From assembly GCA_011037195.1 (NCBI GenBank), contig JAAEAF010005033.1, positions 24,690 through 88,689 on the forward strand: a stretch of 64,000 nt of DNA, read 5' to 3'. Below, one piece after another: positions 1 through 13,800 of the stretch. Position numbers and translations under genes: made by a program. Under the pieces are notes generated by a model. It ran no database searches, was not told the origin of the DNA, and saw nothing but the letters and a program-made list of their open reading frames with translations. Position 1 is the first letter of the stretch; each line of letters starts with the position of its first letter. The DNA comes from Triatoma infestans. Taxonomy: Eukaryota > Arthropoda > Insecta > Hemiptera > Reduviidae.

Positions 1-1287
1 TGGTACTTTACATTTGTAAAACCAATAATACATTGGCCACACATATATGTCTTCATCCCCTGTATGGGGAACCTACCAATTTTCTAACAAAATCCTTAAG
101 AAAATAACTCTCTCTCAACAAAAAAATAAGATATTAGAATGTAATATATGGTATAAGATTTTGTTTATGAAGTTTTCACAAAATCAGCCACCTAATTAGA
201 ATAAATTCGATCTGAATTATACATAATGGAACATTCCTAAAAATTCATATTTCATGTTCATATTAATACTTTTAACCACCTTTCATGAATAAAGAGCACC
301 TCTCATCTTTTATTTAAACTTAACGCTTCGTTAACTATATAACTTGACAGAAGCTCAGAAAAGGTGATTTATAATGATTATAATAATAGATAACAAACAC
401 CTTTTGGATAAAAATCCTTAAAGTTTGAACCACTCTCCCTCCTAAATTGTTTTGAAAAGACTTGAAATATAATATTTATAAACATACATAATGATATGAG
501 CTTCACTTTGTAGCAACCAAGAAAGCGATGATATTCTGCATTTCCTAGTCAGTTGTTCAATACTAAGTAGATGAAGAAAGAATTATATTGTAAATTATTT
601 AAATGATTCTGCTGACCGGTCAGATAAACCACAGTTCACTACTTTCATTTAATTGTATCTCACAATTCAAATATATTTACGCATCAACATCTATGGCCAA
701 TGGCGACCGGAGCCTTCTCAGTGCACTGCCGGCATTCGGACAGTGTTCTCTCGTTACAGGCAACACTGTCCATCACCAGACAGTGAACTGTAGAGTCTCC
801 TAGGAAGAAAAAATATTTACTTCTTTTAATAATTCTCTAAAAATGAGATCTTAGTGAGTGTTGAACAATTAATACTCATTCTACTTGATTACTAATAAAT
901 ACATATCACCATATTTAGCAATTTTTAGTATTTTGTTTTTATTCTTCTAATTTCTATTTTTTATTTACATTATGTGGTTGATAATAAATGCTTCAATGTT
1001 GTTTCCCACTACATTATCTAATTTTCCGTTTTTTTTTTTTTTTTTTAATGTAGTTCCTGAGGAAAGACACCAAAGGTATCCGAAACGTGAGAATAAACTT
1101 TTAAAGATTAAAAGTTTTTTTTGGCCCCAGCTAACCAATATTTATTTATTTAATCGAAAGAAACTTTTAGTAAAGTCACACTCCCTATTGGACTGATCTC
1201 CTGGGAATACCATAGTTGAATATCTAGTATATACTACACGCAGGCTATTCATAATTACTGGCACATAATAACCATTGAAATACTAAC
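1..1287. other. eIF3a 3' intron or flank with SINE fragment
   Basis: AT-rich sequence downstream of the last visible eIF3a exon. The donor at 1287 (GTTAGT on the minus strand) begins an intron, and I find no convincing continuing exon to position 1. Apart from the SINE-A fragment at 692-820 and a poly-T run near 1029-1047, I recognise nothing. Confidence 0.5.
692..820 (-). repeat. SINE family A, 3' part
   Basis: On the minus strand this matches the body of the SINE at 17285-17400, sharing CTAGGAG, the GGACAGTGTTGCCTGTAACG block and GTGCACTGAGAAGGCTCCGG. The tRNA-like head is absent, so this is a truncated copy. Confidence 0.75.
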
Positions 1288-4200
1288 CTTTATCTACTGC
1301 TTTTTGAAGAGGTGCATCTGTTCTTCTCCATTCCTTTTTGTCATCAATACCACGTCTATCATCCATTCGACGTCTATCGTCTATGCCACGTTTATCATCC
1401 ACTGCACGTCTATCATCCATGCTACGTTTATCGTCCACTGCACGTCTATCATCTATTCCTCGTCTGTAAAATTAACATACGGATTAGTTGTGTCTAGCCA
1501 ATATCTTAATAAATAACGTGAGCTATCTTTAGAAGCTGCAAACACAAGAAATCTTGTATTTATTTCCTGTCTTCAGCAAATCCACTTTTATGATAATCAA
1601 TTATTCAGCTAATTGTCCCAATTGTTGGTTTGAAAAATTTTTCTAACGCTGAAGAATATGGAAATTAGTTCAGAAGAGGAGCTTTTGCTGCCATAATATT
1701 CTTATGATTTGGAAGAGGAACATCGAATTCCTGGAACAAAAATTTTCTATGGGGATACAAAACTATCACCCCATAATGACTCAATAAAAAATAACTTCAT
1801 GGAGTATTACCTCAACAGTGAGCACATAGTTTTTGAGACATCCACGTTCAGCGCCCGCTCTAGCGGTTACGCCGCCTCGGACAAAAAGGCAAATTGCCGC
1901 CCCTTAGGAATGTGTATATATATTAAATAAAGGTACATAATTTTATGAACTTCCACTTGTTATCACTACCAATGTAATAGCAAGAATAATGCTGTTGTGT
2001 ATTGAAACCGCTCTTTTATAATTAGAGGTAAGTAATAAGCAAGTCTATGCATAACAAAGACACAAGCTGAAGCTGCGCCCTACTCGCGTGCTAATCTATT
2101 CTGTTCAGAGCAGTGTATGCATGTTAACACATCAATGTTTTTCTCACACTTGCAACCAAAATGGTGTCCCTAAATTTTGGCGCCCCAGACAAATGTCTCT
2201 CTTAAAGTATATTAAAAGTATCTCCTAAAGTATATTACAGAACTATATTCTTGATCACTCTATTTAATATCTGACAAAAAGTTGGTCCAATCAATCACAG
2301 TCTTCCAGGGCAACGTTTCAGCTTATTATGATGCCATATTACGAGTTTCTCAAATGACACATTAATACTACAAATTACTCACATTTGATGGAAAATGAAC
2401 ATTAATGAGTAAAATAACTTTATTAACTCACAGATGGTTTGATATTACTATATTTCATTGTTAAATTAATTAGTCTAGTCATATTATTAGACTGGTCTAG
2501 TTGTCTTCGTCTTAAAAAAATAATTATTGTAATGTTGTTGGGCTGATGATCATTTAAATACAGGCTGAAACATACCTTTCAAAAACTCTGATTTGACCAG
2601 CCCTCAAGAACAAAATTCAAGTATATTCTCATTAAATCTGGAATCTGTTCTATTGGAGGAGACCCACATGATAAAAATGGTACCCTAATTATCTCATATT
2701 GCGTTATACACTCACAATCAAGTGGATAACTAGATTTCATTCAATTCATCTAAGTTATTATCCAAAATAAATGGTTTTTATAAATACCATAATTACGTAT
2801 AAATATATGGTATTTAAAATAATTAAAAAAAAAAAAATAATAATAACTTACTTCGATATAGGTTCTGGTAATTCTGATTCCGGACCTCGTCGCCAGCTTC
2901 CTTGCCCTTGCTGTAATTAAGTAAAATAAATATAATCGATGTATAGAATAACTAAATATAAGTAAGTATTAATGAAACCTTAAAAAAAAAAAAAAACCTA
3001 CCGGTTCTGGCCGCTTTTCGAATCCTCTACCAAATTCCCTATCTCTTTCACTTCTTCTAAAGCTGTCGTCTCTGTCACCGCCTCTTCTCATGAAATCATC
3101 CCGTTCTCCTCTTCTAAATCCATCTTCTCTATCACCTACTCTCCTACTGAAACCTATACGATCATCATCTCTCCTACTAAAATCTCTATCTCTATCTCGA
3201 TCTTCTGATTCAGGACCTCGCCTCCATGAATCACGACTAGGAGCTGGCGGTTGTGAGGGCCTGTCATCACCATCACGCATCCGCACTAAAGAAAAAAAAA
3301 TATTATTTACACTTAATATTATTGAACCAAATTCAATCTTTTCTGGGAAAAAAAAACTGGTATCTAACATATGACCTTCTCTTACTGCAATTAACACAAT
3401 TTAAAGGCTATAATTTCTTTAAAATTGAAATGAAGTAGTACTGGGGCTTTAAAGAAAAGCTTAACGTTATTGCTCTCCCAAACTCCACAAAAATAAATTT
3501 AAAAAAGCATTTATGTCTGCATATATATAGCACATAGAAACTTTAAAGAAAATTGTTGGTACCATTTTCGAGACAATCACGAAATACAATTCTGTAAAGA
3601 TGCACTTCCGGTTAATGGATTTTCATCATGTAAGATGCTAGTGTTCTACTAATCGGAATACCAAGCTTCATGCTGCTTGCTTGCGATTTCTTGTGTCACA
3701 CACAAAAAGAAATAATTTTCTTCAAACTAGGAAATTTACAATACACACATCAATTACCCTTGAAATTATATAGATAGTTGATTGTTGTCACGGCTCGCTA
3801 GATTCCCCTAAAATCAATTTTTTCCGAATAATGTTTCAAATGAAAAGTGTTAAATCTAATATAATAAAATATATGTCTGCTAAATTAAAGAATATAAAAA
3901 AAGAAAGAAATAAAATAACATTAGCAGCACTTCAAACAGACTAATTGACCAAAATCTTGGAATGGGATTCTCGGTTTATAAATATGAACTTTTCTGCAAT
4001 TTTACTTTTTCTTTTTTTGTTTTGTTTTTACTCACGCTGAGTGCATTATATACACACAAAATTAATGCAAGAAGAAGAGATCAATGTACAGGATCAAAAT
4101 TTGGACCATCATATCCATGTGGAAAGAAGATTATTAGAAATCAACAAAAACATATCTCACTCAGATCTACTGTTATAATGAGGTAAAATATTGGATTATA

Positions 4201-7200
4201 AAACTACAACTTTTAACTTTAGATTATAGAACGTGTGATGAAAAATGCTACTCACTCGATCTCCAAGGAGTAGGTTTTTCAGAAGGTTCTGCCTTTTTCC
4301 ATTCTTTGTTATCCACTGGTTTTTCATCTCCTTTAGGTCTCCAACCTCCAGCCAAAGCTTTTTCCTTTTCCTCCTGCCTTCTGATAGCTTCCTCTTCTCT
4401 TTTCCTTTGTATTTCCGCTTGTCTTTTGAAAGCTTCCATTCTTTTTTTTTCTTCTTCTTCTTTTTCAGCCTTTTTAAGCTTCTCTTCCTTTTCTTTTCTT
4501 AACCTTTCTTCCTCTGCTTTTTGCTTCTCTTCTTCTTCTTTCTTTTTCTTCATTTCCTCCTGCCTCTCTTTAATCCATTCGGTTTCCCTAGCTTCCCTGC
4601 GCTCTTCTTTTCTTTGTTGTAATCGTTTTTTTCGTTCCTCTGCAAGTTTTTTCTCATATTCCTTCAATTTTGCCTGATAAATAGTATCCCTTCCTGATTT
4701 AAGTTTAGTGAGGAACTCATTTCTATCTTGTGTCATTCTGGCCAGTCTCTTTCGTGTTTCAACGGCCCGTTCCCTTTCTAGTACTAACTCTGCAATTCGT
4801 CTAGCTTCTTGTTCCTCCCATAATTTCTTTTCTTCAACCTGCAACAATATCGAATAAATTAAGAGATGCATCTGAGATCAATGTTTTTACACCAGACTTT
4901 CAGACAGCGGCTATATACACAGTTATACTTCATTATACATCACAAGCTTGGCGTTGGCGAAATTAAGTTAAGTCCAAAAAATTACTGTTATTAACAAATG
5001 AATCAATATAAAATGAGAGGATATAAGTACAGAAATACATAATTAAAATTTATGCAAAAATATTCTTTTTAATTTTCATATTTATGGGTCGTTTCATTAA
5101 TCTGTAAACCAGCCTTATTCAACAGATCAACAGATCCAATTTCTATGAATGAGCCTATTCCGTCCCTAAATATATGACCAAATATTACCTGTTTATCTCT
5201 GAAACTCTGTTGCAATAGAGGAATCTCTTCGATACGTTTGGCTCTTTCAAAATAATCAATTTTCTTTTCTTGTGATTTAAGTTTTTGTTGCATTTCACGT
5301 CGTTCTTTCTGTAATTCCTCAGCTTCACGTGCAGCAATCTGCTCTGCATCCAATTTCTTTATATCTTCTTCGTCCAATTTACGCAAAATCTTTTGCCCAT
5401 GAGCTGTTTGTGATATCTGTTGCATCTTTTCCTTTAGATGACGATCTTTGATTTGTTGGATCTCATTTTCATGCCGTTTTCTTTCTCGTTCTTCACGTTC
5501 CTGTTCAAGGCGTCTTTGTTCAACCAGAGCTTGCTGACGAGCCAGTTCTTCAGCTCTACGAGCTTCCTCTTCTTCCTATTGTAATGGTCAAAGTATAATT
5601 TAGACATTTTTTTTCTATCTTACTTTCATAAAATTGTTTTTTTGCAAAACACTTACTCTAACAGTATTCAATCTTTCCAAATATTCTTTTCTGTCCTCAA
5701 TAATTTTATGTCTAGCCAATATACGCTGATGCTCTTTCGTCATGTTTTCTTTATAATGATGTACTAATTGAAGACGAACTTTATCTTTCTCTTCCTATAA
5801 TGCGAAAAAAAACATTAAAGAAATAACCTACATTCAAGATTATTGCAAAGAATTTCTGATTATAACTAACTCTGTTGGCATTGGGATTAATGATTCTTAG
5901 AGCTTCATTGAGCACATTAGCCATATTAATGAGCTGAGTACGCAGCTGTTCACTGGGCATACTCTGCAGAAGTGGCCCATCTTGCTTATCTTCACGTGGT
6001 GATTCTGATAAATCCATGCCGAAGTGTACACATCCTGCACCATGATCTATGCGAATCTGAAATTGTGTATGATTAAAGGATAAACCAAATTCAATGTATT
6101 AAAACTTATTGAAAAGTTTTCTATATGGGTGAGTAATGAAAGGTTGTATTTGTTTATCACATTTTTACTTCTCCTAGTTTATTTTAAAAAGATTCTTTCT
6201 AATCCTAGCAAGCTGGCTTCTCGAAACACTGTTGTTTTTTATCTATATTCAATTTTAGATCTTTAATGCCATGAGATGGGAAATTACGCCTTAAATCCAT
6301 TTTGCATCCCTAGAATTGTAAATGTATTTTCAAAAACGAAGTTGGGCATTGAGCTTAAAGGAGATAACCAAAAGATGTTAGAGATATGAATGTCCAAATC
6401 ACCTGAGCGATTATAAAATTGCCTCAATACCTAACTGTAGAAGAGTGCTTGACTAAGAAAGAAATATTTGGTAAAAAAACCCAAGTAGAACAGTTAGCCA
6501 CATTCAAAAAGTGTGAATGCCAATCCAGCTGAAAAACAAACCATTGCTAGTAATTTCAACAAACCTCAGCATCAACTCTGTTTCAAATCCGTCTTTGTGG
6601 GAAGGGAAGGGAAGTTAAGAATTAATTGTCTAGTTCTAAACCCATGTTTCTATTTATGAATACAATTCCACGCGCGAGGCGTCTTTCAATTCATTCAGGC
6701 TTTTTCATTCATTACGGCTTTTGAAAACTATTTTTGGTATAGTGAGGTAGCTCAACAATTTGAAAGCATTCGACTACTTCTTATAAAGGTTCATTTCAAA
6801 AGCCACAGTCGGAACTCTTTGAAAATTGAGGCTAAAGACTTAATACTTTTGAAGACAATATCGCCTTCTTAAATTCTCTTTACAATGGCAAAGCTCGAAT
6901 TGACAAGCACTGTGTATCTCTGTTATTAATCAAATTAAAAGCATAGAATATAGCTTTGAAGCTTTTTAATTGTGAAGAATATTTGCTAAATTTTAAATTA
7001 TATGCGATAATATCCACAGTAAATAATAAAGGTCAGATAAATATTCTCATTTTGGGAATTTTATTCCAGATGTTATCCAGCATTGTGGACCCATCCACAT
7101 ATTCAACAATTCATGTTTTAGTTTAAAATCCATCAAGGCTTTTTTGTTGAACCGTTATAAATAAAGATTATTTAAATGTTTGATTCAATTATGAATTAAA

Positions 7201-10200
7201 AGTTTTTCTTTATTTATATTTTACCTGCATATCGTTGTGGCGTACGCAATCTACTAACAGTCTTTCCAAATGAAACGGTGTAGTAAACAAAGCCAGTTCT
7301 AACAAACGAGTAAAATCGATTGTTTGATAAACTTGCGACACCTGACGTATCAGTTTGACTAATGTAACATCTTGTAAAGGTGGTATATATTGTTCATCTC
7401 CTTGAAGTTGAGAAGTTACATCTTGTACTCTCTTGCACAATGTCAATGGATTGAAATCAACTTCAAGACATTGATATAATTCTTGCAGCTGTGGCGAGGC
7501 TAATTGAACCACATTCATACGAACCTGTAAAAATGTATTATTAGTATTTACAATAATCATAGTTGTGTTCAATAAATTTCAAAATAAATTAAAAATACCA
7601 AATCTCTGATCAAGGATGCTCTTGTGGGAGGCTGCTGAAGTGTAAGTAATACGGCTAATCTTTGGGCCTTCTCGAGAGGACTTTTGTCTGTCTCGATAAA
7701 TCTGTCAAATTCTGGATGAGCTGATGGCAATGGAATTGACAATGTGGCGAGAAGTACACAGCACGCCATCCTTTTAATAAAACATGCATTGTAATAAAGA
7801 ACATCATATATTGTTCACAATGCAAAAAAAAAAAGCTAAATTTGAACCAAATGTTTATTTAATCATAAAAATGCATAACCGACCCAAATTAAAAGCGGTC
7901 TCCATCCCAATCCCATCATTAACTATTAATTCACATATATATTCTTAAAGTCTGCTAAATTGTAATGAACCATTTGATTTGACCAAACCTTATTCTCTAT
8001 AGTTTCAACAACTTTACCGCCTCTATTATACTGCAAAACTGATACCCTTCAGAACAGATTGTGAAGGATTCACGGACAATAGGTCGATGGTAATTAATTT
8101 GCGGTAACCCAGCAAAAATCAATCGAATGTAATATTAGAGACCAGAGAAATGATACTTTCTTCAAATTTGAAGGAAAATAGGCATTACATGGGTAAAAGG
8201 TCACGCGGGAACTGGTGGTAACAAAGCGGCTGATGCCTTGGCAAGAAATGCCTTTAATAAACTCTACAAACATAGACCACTAACTAATACCTCACATTAA
8301 ATGCACAAGTAAAATAACCATTATTCCTTTTGGCAAGATGAATACAGTAGATCTATACTGCACAAAGCTGTTTTATTCAGCAATACAGCCAGTATTCCTT
8401 ATTAAATGCATGTAGATAGTTTTACGAGGGTGAATCAAATATAAACCGTACTCTTGCTATTCGTCTCCTCCGAGCGGGCTGCGGGAGACAACCCTCCACC
8501 AACAAGCAAATATGGCAGACCTTGCTTTTCAGAGAATTCTTGCACCAAAAGCTTAGCAAAGAAGTATTAATTTAATCCTCCCAGTTCATAAGATTCCCCT
8601 TTTACTCTAAATTATTCAATACCATTCCAACATAGAATGAGCGGGCCATAGATAACTGCCAACTTTCAAGGAATCCGTGCAATTATTTTATCGTGAAAGG
8701 GATCGGATTTAATAAAATATTAAAATAAATCTCTATCGGCGTTTTCTCTACCGTGAAATATTTCAAAGTTGGAAATATCAGTTTCCTTGTTGTAAATTTC
8801 TAACCAAACCATCTACCTACCTTTGCAGTTCTTCTGGTGTGATATTTTTCTTCATATCCTTACTTAGTAAGAACAATTTAAACAAAGCGGCTGCATGAAA
8901 CAGATAGTAGCCGGCTTTCCAAAACACCATAGCCAATTTTTGATAATAGTTAGCCATGGTTTTGGTAACTGGAGGCTTTTTGGACATGTTCATCAAACCA
9001 TGGATATCTTCTATAGCCTTATAAGCTTCCTGAAAATATTTCATACTACAATGCTTTTTTAACACGCTAATGGAAGCTCTTAGCCTAAACAGAAAAACTG
9101 CTTACCTGCCATAACTCCATCTGAATGGCAGAATCCAACTGTACTAGCCTTGTTTCAAGATTGTATTGCTGAGTTTCTTGTTTATTTAAACTAACATTTG
9201 CCACTTGTACTGGCAATTTGCTAATATCTTCCAAATGTTTTCTCAATTTATCACAGAGTTTTCTAAACTCTGTTTTTCTATTATATTTTAAGCAAAAATT
9301 GAACGCCTACAAAGTTATAAAACAAAAGAATTAAAATTTTGTTTTAATAAAGCTACAGACAAATAAAAATAAAGCAAAATAACTTGAACAAACCATGCGT
9401 GCTATATCATGATATAATGTTTCGCAGTGAGCATTTGTTCTCAATAATTCTAAACATTGGCAATAAGATTCCCATAAAAATTTCACCCATGGCGTTAATA
9501 TGGTACGGTCACTTCTATCCTGAGCATCTTCACCACTTACAGCGCTAAAAAATGAAACACAGTATGAAAGTACACTAAAATTAATTCTATCCATTACTTG
9601 CATAAAAAATTACCTCAGTAGTATACTTTCTGGAGTAGCAAGATTATCTAAATCGTCTATATCAATTACAGCCTGTTGTGACTGTTCTCTGGCAGATTCT
9701 GTTTTTTCTTCTGCCATACGCAAATATCCACGGATAACATTCTCTAAGGAGCCGACATTCACCTGAAGAAATTACTTACGGTCAACAAAATGACTTTCAT
9801 AATCGAATAAATGTATTACTAATGCACTTACGGATTGGAACATATTGCGATATTGGAATAATCCTTCCTTTGCGATTAATGATTTTTTGAGTTCTACACA
9901 TAAATCCAAATATTTGAACATTATTGGTTCTAAAAGACTTTCGCTCCAATTGTACACCCATTTTTTATTGCGAAAAACTTCATAAAGAGTCTCTAATGCC
10001 CTCGCTGGTTTTCCGACATCAATAAATTCTGGAAATACAAATACTTATGATATCCATACCACTTACTTTAAACTTTAATAATTTAAATAAATTCCAATCA
10101 GCGTATATCAATTAGTTTCATTAAATAGAAAAATGCTGAAAATATGGAACCAACCATTTGCTCGTTTGAGAGCATTTTCCGGACGCTGACTATAACGAGC

Positions 10201-10203
10201 CAT
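1288..10203 (-). CDS. eIF3a: eukaryotic translation initiation factor 3 subunit A, partial (3' end outside window)
   Basis: Scaffold subunit of the cytoplasmic eIF3 complex, which loads mRNA on the 40S ribosome. Fifteen exons with GT/AG sites and matching phases: 10203-10155, 10028-9832, 9762-9614, 9544-9394, 9306-9106, 9029-8821, 7770-7599, 7524-7225, 6056-5871, 5794-5657, 5575-5189, 4838-4256, 3285-3002, 2910-2852, 1463-1288; about 1080 codons. The protein starts [18 protein letters not shown], followed by a helical PCI-type region to about residue 500, then a long charged coiled coil rich in E, K and R (with [14 protein letters not shown]), then an RD/DDRR-rich tail. This order is that of metazoan eIF3a. 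The last visible exon encodes RRxxDD pentamers and ends in a split codon at a donor, so at least one further exon is expected left of the window. I saw no stop-bearing terminal exon at 1-1287. The start is the only ATG giving the conserved N-terminus. Confidence 0.96.
1830..2220. other. unassigned GC-richer patches in the last visible eIF3a intron
   Basis: Two patches, about 1840-1910 and 2060-2200, are clearly more GC-rich than the surrounding intron and contain GCGCCCGCTCTAGCGG and TTTTGGCGCCCCAGAC. They do not match other repeats in the window. The second resembles a tRNA primer-binding region only superficially. Probably old transposon debris; origin unknown. Confidence 0.3.
3450..3900 (-). 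repeat. diverged internal units of the TIR/hairpin repeat family in an eIF3a intron
   Basis: Contains the family signatures in minus orientation: an AGAAACTTTAAAGAAAATTG-type block, CATTTTCGAGACAATCACG, GCACTTCCGGTTAATGGATT, and near 3800-3850 a CCCCTAAAATCAATTT / GTTTCAAATGAAAAG block. No end hairpins are left. It shows the family also reached the introns of a housekeeping gene. Confidence 0.6.
5872..8820. other. longer eIF3a introns with degraded repeats
   Basis: Introns at 6057-7224, 7600-7523 side and 7771-8820 are AT-rich. The 7771-8820 intron holds an RNase H remnant (8170-8310) and, near 8426, a CGAGGGTGAATCAAATATAAA sequence that looks like one end of a mariner-type element with no partner end found. 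The 6057-7224 intron shows nothing I can name. Confidence 0.4.
8170..8310 (+). pseudogene. non-LTR retrotransposon RNase H fragment
   Basis: Plus-strand translation reads [20 protein letters not shown], the typical C-terminal RNase H motif of I/Jockey/R1-type LINEs (WVxGHxGxxGNExAD). Only about 45 codons remain, inside an eIF3a intron and antisense to it. Confidence 0.75.
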
Positions 10204-10846
10204 TGTAGATTTTCTTTTAAAATTCTTTCACGAATTAACTTCTAAACATTCATGAAAACAAATTTTTTAGAAAACAAGTAACTTTCTAAACAACTAACAA
10301 ATTCCAACGTGACGATAACAAACCACTTGTCCGGAAATATAGCCTTAAAAGATGGCTACGAAACTCGCTGCCGTTGCAACAGTGTTGACTCATTCACAAA
10401 TGACGTTCTTAATTTTTTTAAATGATTTCGAAATGAAAATGTAATCAAGTTAAATAAATATATTTTTTAAAGAATACTGTCGTTTACAGATGCCTAATAT
10501 CTTCATAAATTGTAAAATACAAATTATACTCATAAAAACGATAACATTCTCTGGAACTTTTAATAAAAAAATACAATCATTAAAATGAATTCATCTCTTA
10601 GTTATGAGCTATACTAGTTTTGGATTAAGAATGAATTAAATTCTCATTAGTTGCAATGTTGCGGTAACCTCGCAAATGGGCAACAGAAATAATAACCTCT
10701 TCGATTTATAACAAAACTGTACCTTCCTTTGTTTATTATGATAATACATTTATCAACAAATAATTATTTGAGGTATAATTTTGTGGACAATGAGTTAAAC
10801 AAAAACCTGTTTAATGCCATTAATAGATCTTGATTTAAAATAAACA
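10204..10846. promoter_or_regulatory. divergent intergenic region between eIF3a and DENND10
   Basis: The 643 bp between the two start codons must hold both 5' UTRs and both promoters. It is AT-rich with no long ORF and no repeat copy that I recognise, unlike nearly every other non-coding stretch here. A CCGGAAAT sequence near 10330 resembles an ETS-type core on the eIF3a side. No TATA box can be assigned to either gene. A shared bidirectional promoter is inferred from layout only. Confidence 0.55.
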
Positions 10847-13800
10847 ATGTCAGATTTGATATCATGTAACATAATTGGTGAGTGTAAGTTATTATGCTTT
10901 TACATTGAAAAAGAAAATATTATGAGTAAAAATCAGTTTATCAGTATTTTTTTAAATATAAACCCTTGTGTTTGATGTTATGTTCATAAATGATTTTTAA
11001 AATGCTTATCAGGGCCCCATCTGTTGATGCTAAATTGTGGGCCCTCCTAACCAAAGGAGAAATTTAAGTCATCAATTAATATTATAATTTTTGCAAACCT
11101 GAGTTAAATGTGAGATTGTATTATATCAGAATAAGCGCAAAGACAATTCAGTAGTTATTATTATATATTTCAGTTAAATTATGGCATATTTTCACGTTTT
11201 TTACTAATTACAGTTTTGTTCTAATCTAGAGAAAGATAAGAATGGTGACTTGTTATGGTCTTGGACATTTCCATATATTTTACAAGAACAAAAAGATTTC
11301 ATTGAAAAGAAATGCATCCTACAGGAAATGAAAAATTATGTTTATGGAAGATGGAAGAAAACATGGTTCTACTTAGATATAATTGATTGTGATCCAGAAA
11401 AAATGCAAGATGTAGTCTAAAAAACACATATACTTAGGATAAATATATAAATAGAGAAGGATTTAAAAAATTATCGTGAATTTTAATAAATTATTCTAAT
11501 CATTTTATTTTGTAGGCTGTTCTTATTGGAGTGGTAATATGGGCAAAGGAATTTAATCCAGACAAATATAGGACTTTATCTTCACTACTTTGTAGAACAT
11601 ATCATGAGTCAGGTATTTTTTGTTTATTTAAAGTTTGTTATGATAGTAGAATATGTTCAATCTGTTTTTACTTTTTTCAGGTGATCCCACTAAGGTTCTG
11701 CAATTATATTTGAGTGCTTTTACTAAGGAAATTGATTCCAATGAAAATGGTTCACTTTTATTTAAAGAATATTGTTCATACAATGCTTTTAAGCATTCTA
11801 ATGTTAAAGGTAATAAAACGATTTAAGAAATTAAGAGTTGAAATCCTAGAAATAACAGATTTGACAATCTTCTTAGAGACCTGAAACATTCACACGTCTT
11901 TCTCTTCCTGAACTTGTCAAGTTATATTTTCTTCAAATTAAGAATATTTTTTATATTTATTTTGATGTCCCTTAATATTATAACAGCAACAGGAACTAGG
12001 AGGTCCCTTAGAATGGCATTTAGAGGATAACGAAAAAATCTTCCTCAGGACGGTCCTAAAGTCCTGAAAGACTAAATAAATTTTCACAGAAAAACCTTTG
12101 AAAAAGAACTAGCTTTTGAAAGATAAGAACCTAGAGTGCTTTCAGTGTGCACGGTTTAAAGGAAATCTTGAAAACCTTTCATTGCATTCGTATTTCCGGT
12201 AATGCTTTTATTGAAATTCCATTTCAGGAATTACTTTGTTGATGTTTTACCGAATTCGTTGTTTCTGGGTTACATCTCTTTATGATAACTAAATAATATT
12301 ATTTCATGTTCATAGAGAATTTTCATTTTATTGAGTAGTTTGTTTTTGTTTTTTGTTTTTTTGAAAATTCAATTAGGCAGTAGTTCCTATTAAGGTAGTA
12401 AAAAGAAGTAGAAATTATCGTCGATTTGGGCAACAATCGCTTTCTGGTTTTAATTTTTTTCTGTTTTATGTTAATACAAACACTGGATTGTAGAGATAGA
12501 AAATCTGTGTTCTAAATGGTTTTATAATTCTAGTGTGTAGAATGTAAAATACTTATATTTGATTTCATCATTTGGTCGTGAATTTTGTCTTCCTGTCAGT
12601 TTTTTTTAATGTGCATTACATTTAATTTTTTTTTTACGATTTCTAAATGTATAAAGTGAAATCTTCAAAGAATATTATAGTTCACTGTAAATTAATAGTG
12701 CACTACTATTATATAAAAAAAAGTAGAAATTAAAACAAGGCCCTCTTGCTTGTAATACTTGTATTTCCATACAAATTGGAATAAATACATTAAGAATAAT
12801 AATAATAATAATTTTTAAAATAATTTCTGTTTATTACAGAAATGATAAAAATGTTTGGTTTGGAAATTATTTTAATATACAATGCTTTGTTATTGAAAAG
12901 AAAATTGATAGTTTATCATCACAATTTACCAACTTTATTAGAAGTAAGTATATTGAAATTTCTATTTTACTAGATTTGCTCATTTTCTAAAAACCTATCA
13001 CCATTATTATTTTAGTGGTTGAAATCATTTCCATATTTAATGGTTCATCGAAAATTTGATGAAGTTTTCTTTCCATGGTTTGAACTCACTGATGAGGAAA
13101 TACAAGAATTAAATGTAAATATCTATATGATTATTGTGAGAATGTTTGTAATAAAAACTCGGAAAACACGGAAAAACTTTCAGTAATTAAATATTAATTT
13201 CAGTCTTGTACAAACTACATTGCCGGATGTTGTGATAATACGGTATTTTCAAGACCAGAACTTTATGATGTTCTTGTAAATTTACCAGCGAAAGAAATTA
13301 CAGTCGCTCAACAATCTAAAGGTAATGTTCACCATTATTATGTTATTTATTATTAAATTAACTTCAAAGGCCAAAACTCTCTGTATAGAGTCCTACTAAA
13401 TAGGATTCTAGCGAAGTTTTATATCTTTACAGATATTTATTATCTGTTACAGATAGACTTCCAATGACAAAAGTGCATAAAGATATAGCTTTATTTATGG
13501 AACAATTAGGAAAGAGCGATTTGAATGATGAAAAAATTATTAAAGCTATATCAGAAAAAACACAAGAAATAATTTCCCGATTGAAGTAAGGAACCATTGA
13601 CATTTTTTTTTATTCTAGTAAATATATTGGTGAGTCATAAAAAATGACCTTTTTCTGGCAAATTTAAAAACAATTTTATTTTATTTAACAATTTATTTTA
13701 ATATTGAAAGTATACACCGTTGTTTTCTATGGTTTGTTTCCATCTCGAAGCTAGCTGCCGAATTCCTTTGCAATACCACTTCTTGGGTTTTGAAAGGAAG

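Noticed and set aside
2180..2220. Possible LTR retrotransposon primer-binding site (GGCGCCCCAG)
   Set aside because: No paired LTRs, no gag/pol reading and no polypurine tract around it.
4245..4677. Plus-strand ORFs rich in Ser and Phe
   Set aside because: Antisense shadows of the Glu/Lys-rich coiled-coil exon of eIF3a.
8426..8560. Possible full mariner from the GAGGGTGAATCAAATATAAA end
   Set aside because: No matching inverted end and no transposase reading found nearby; at most a single-end relic.
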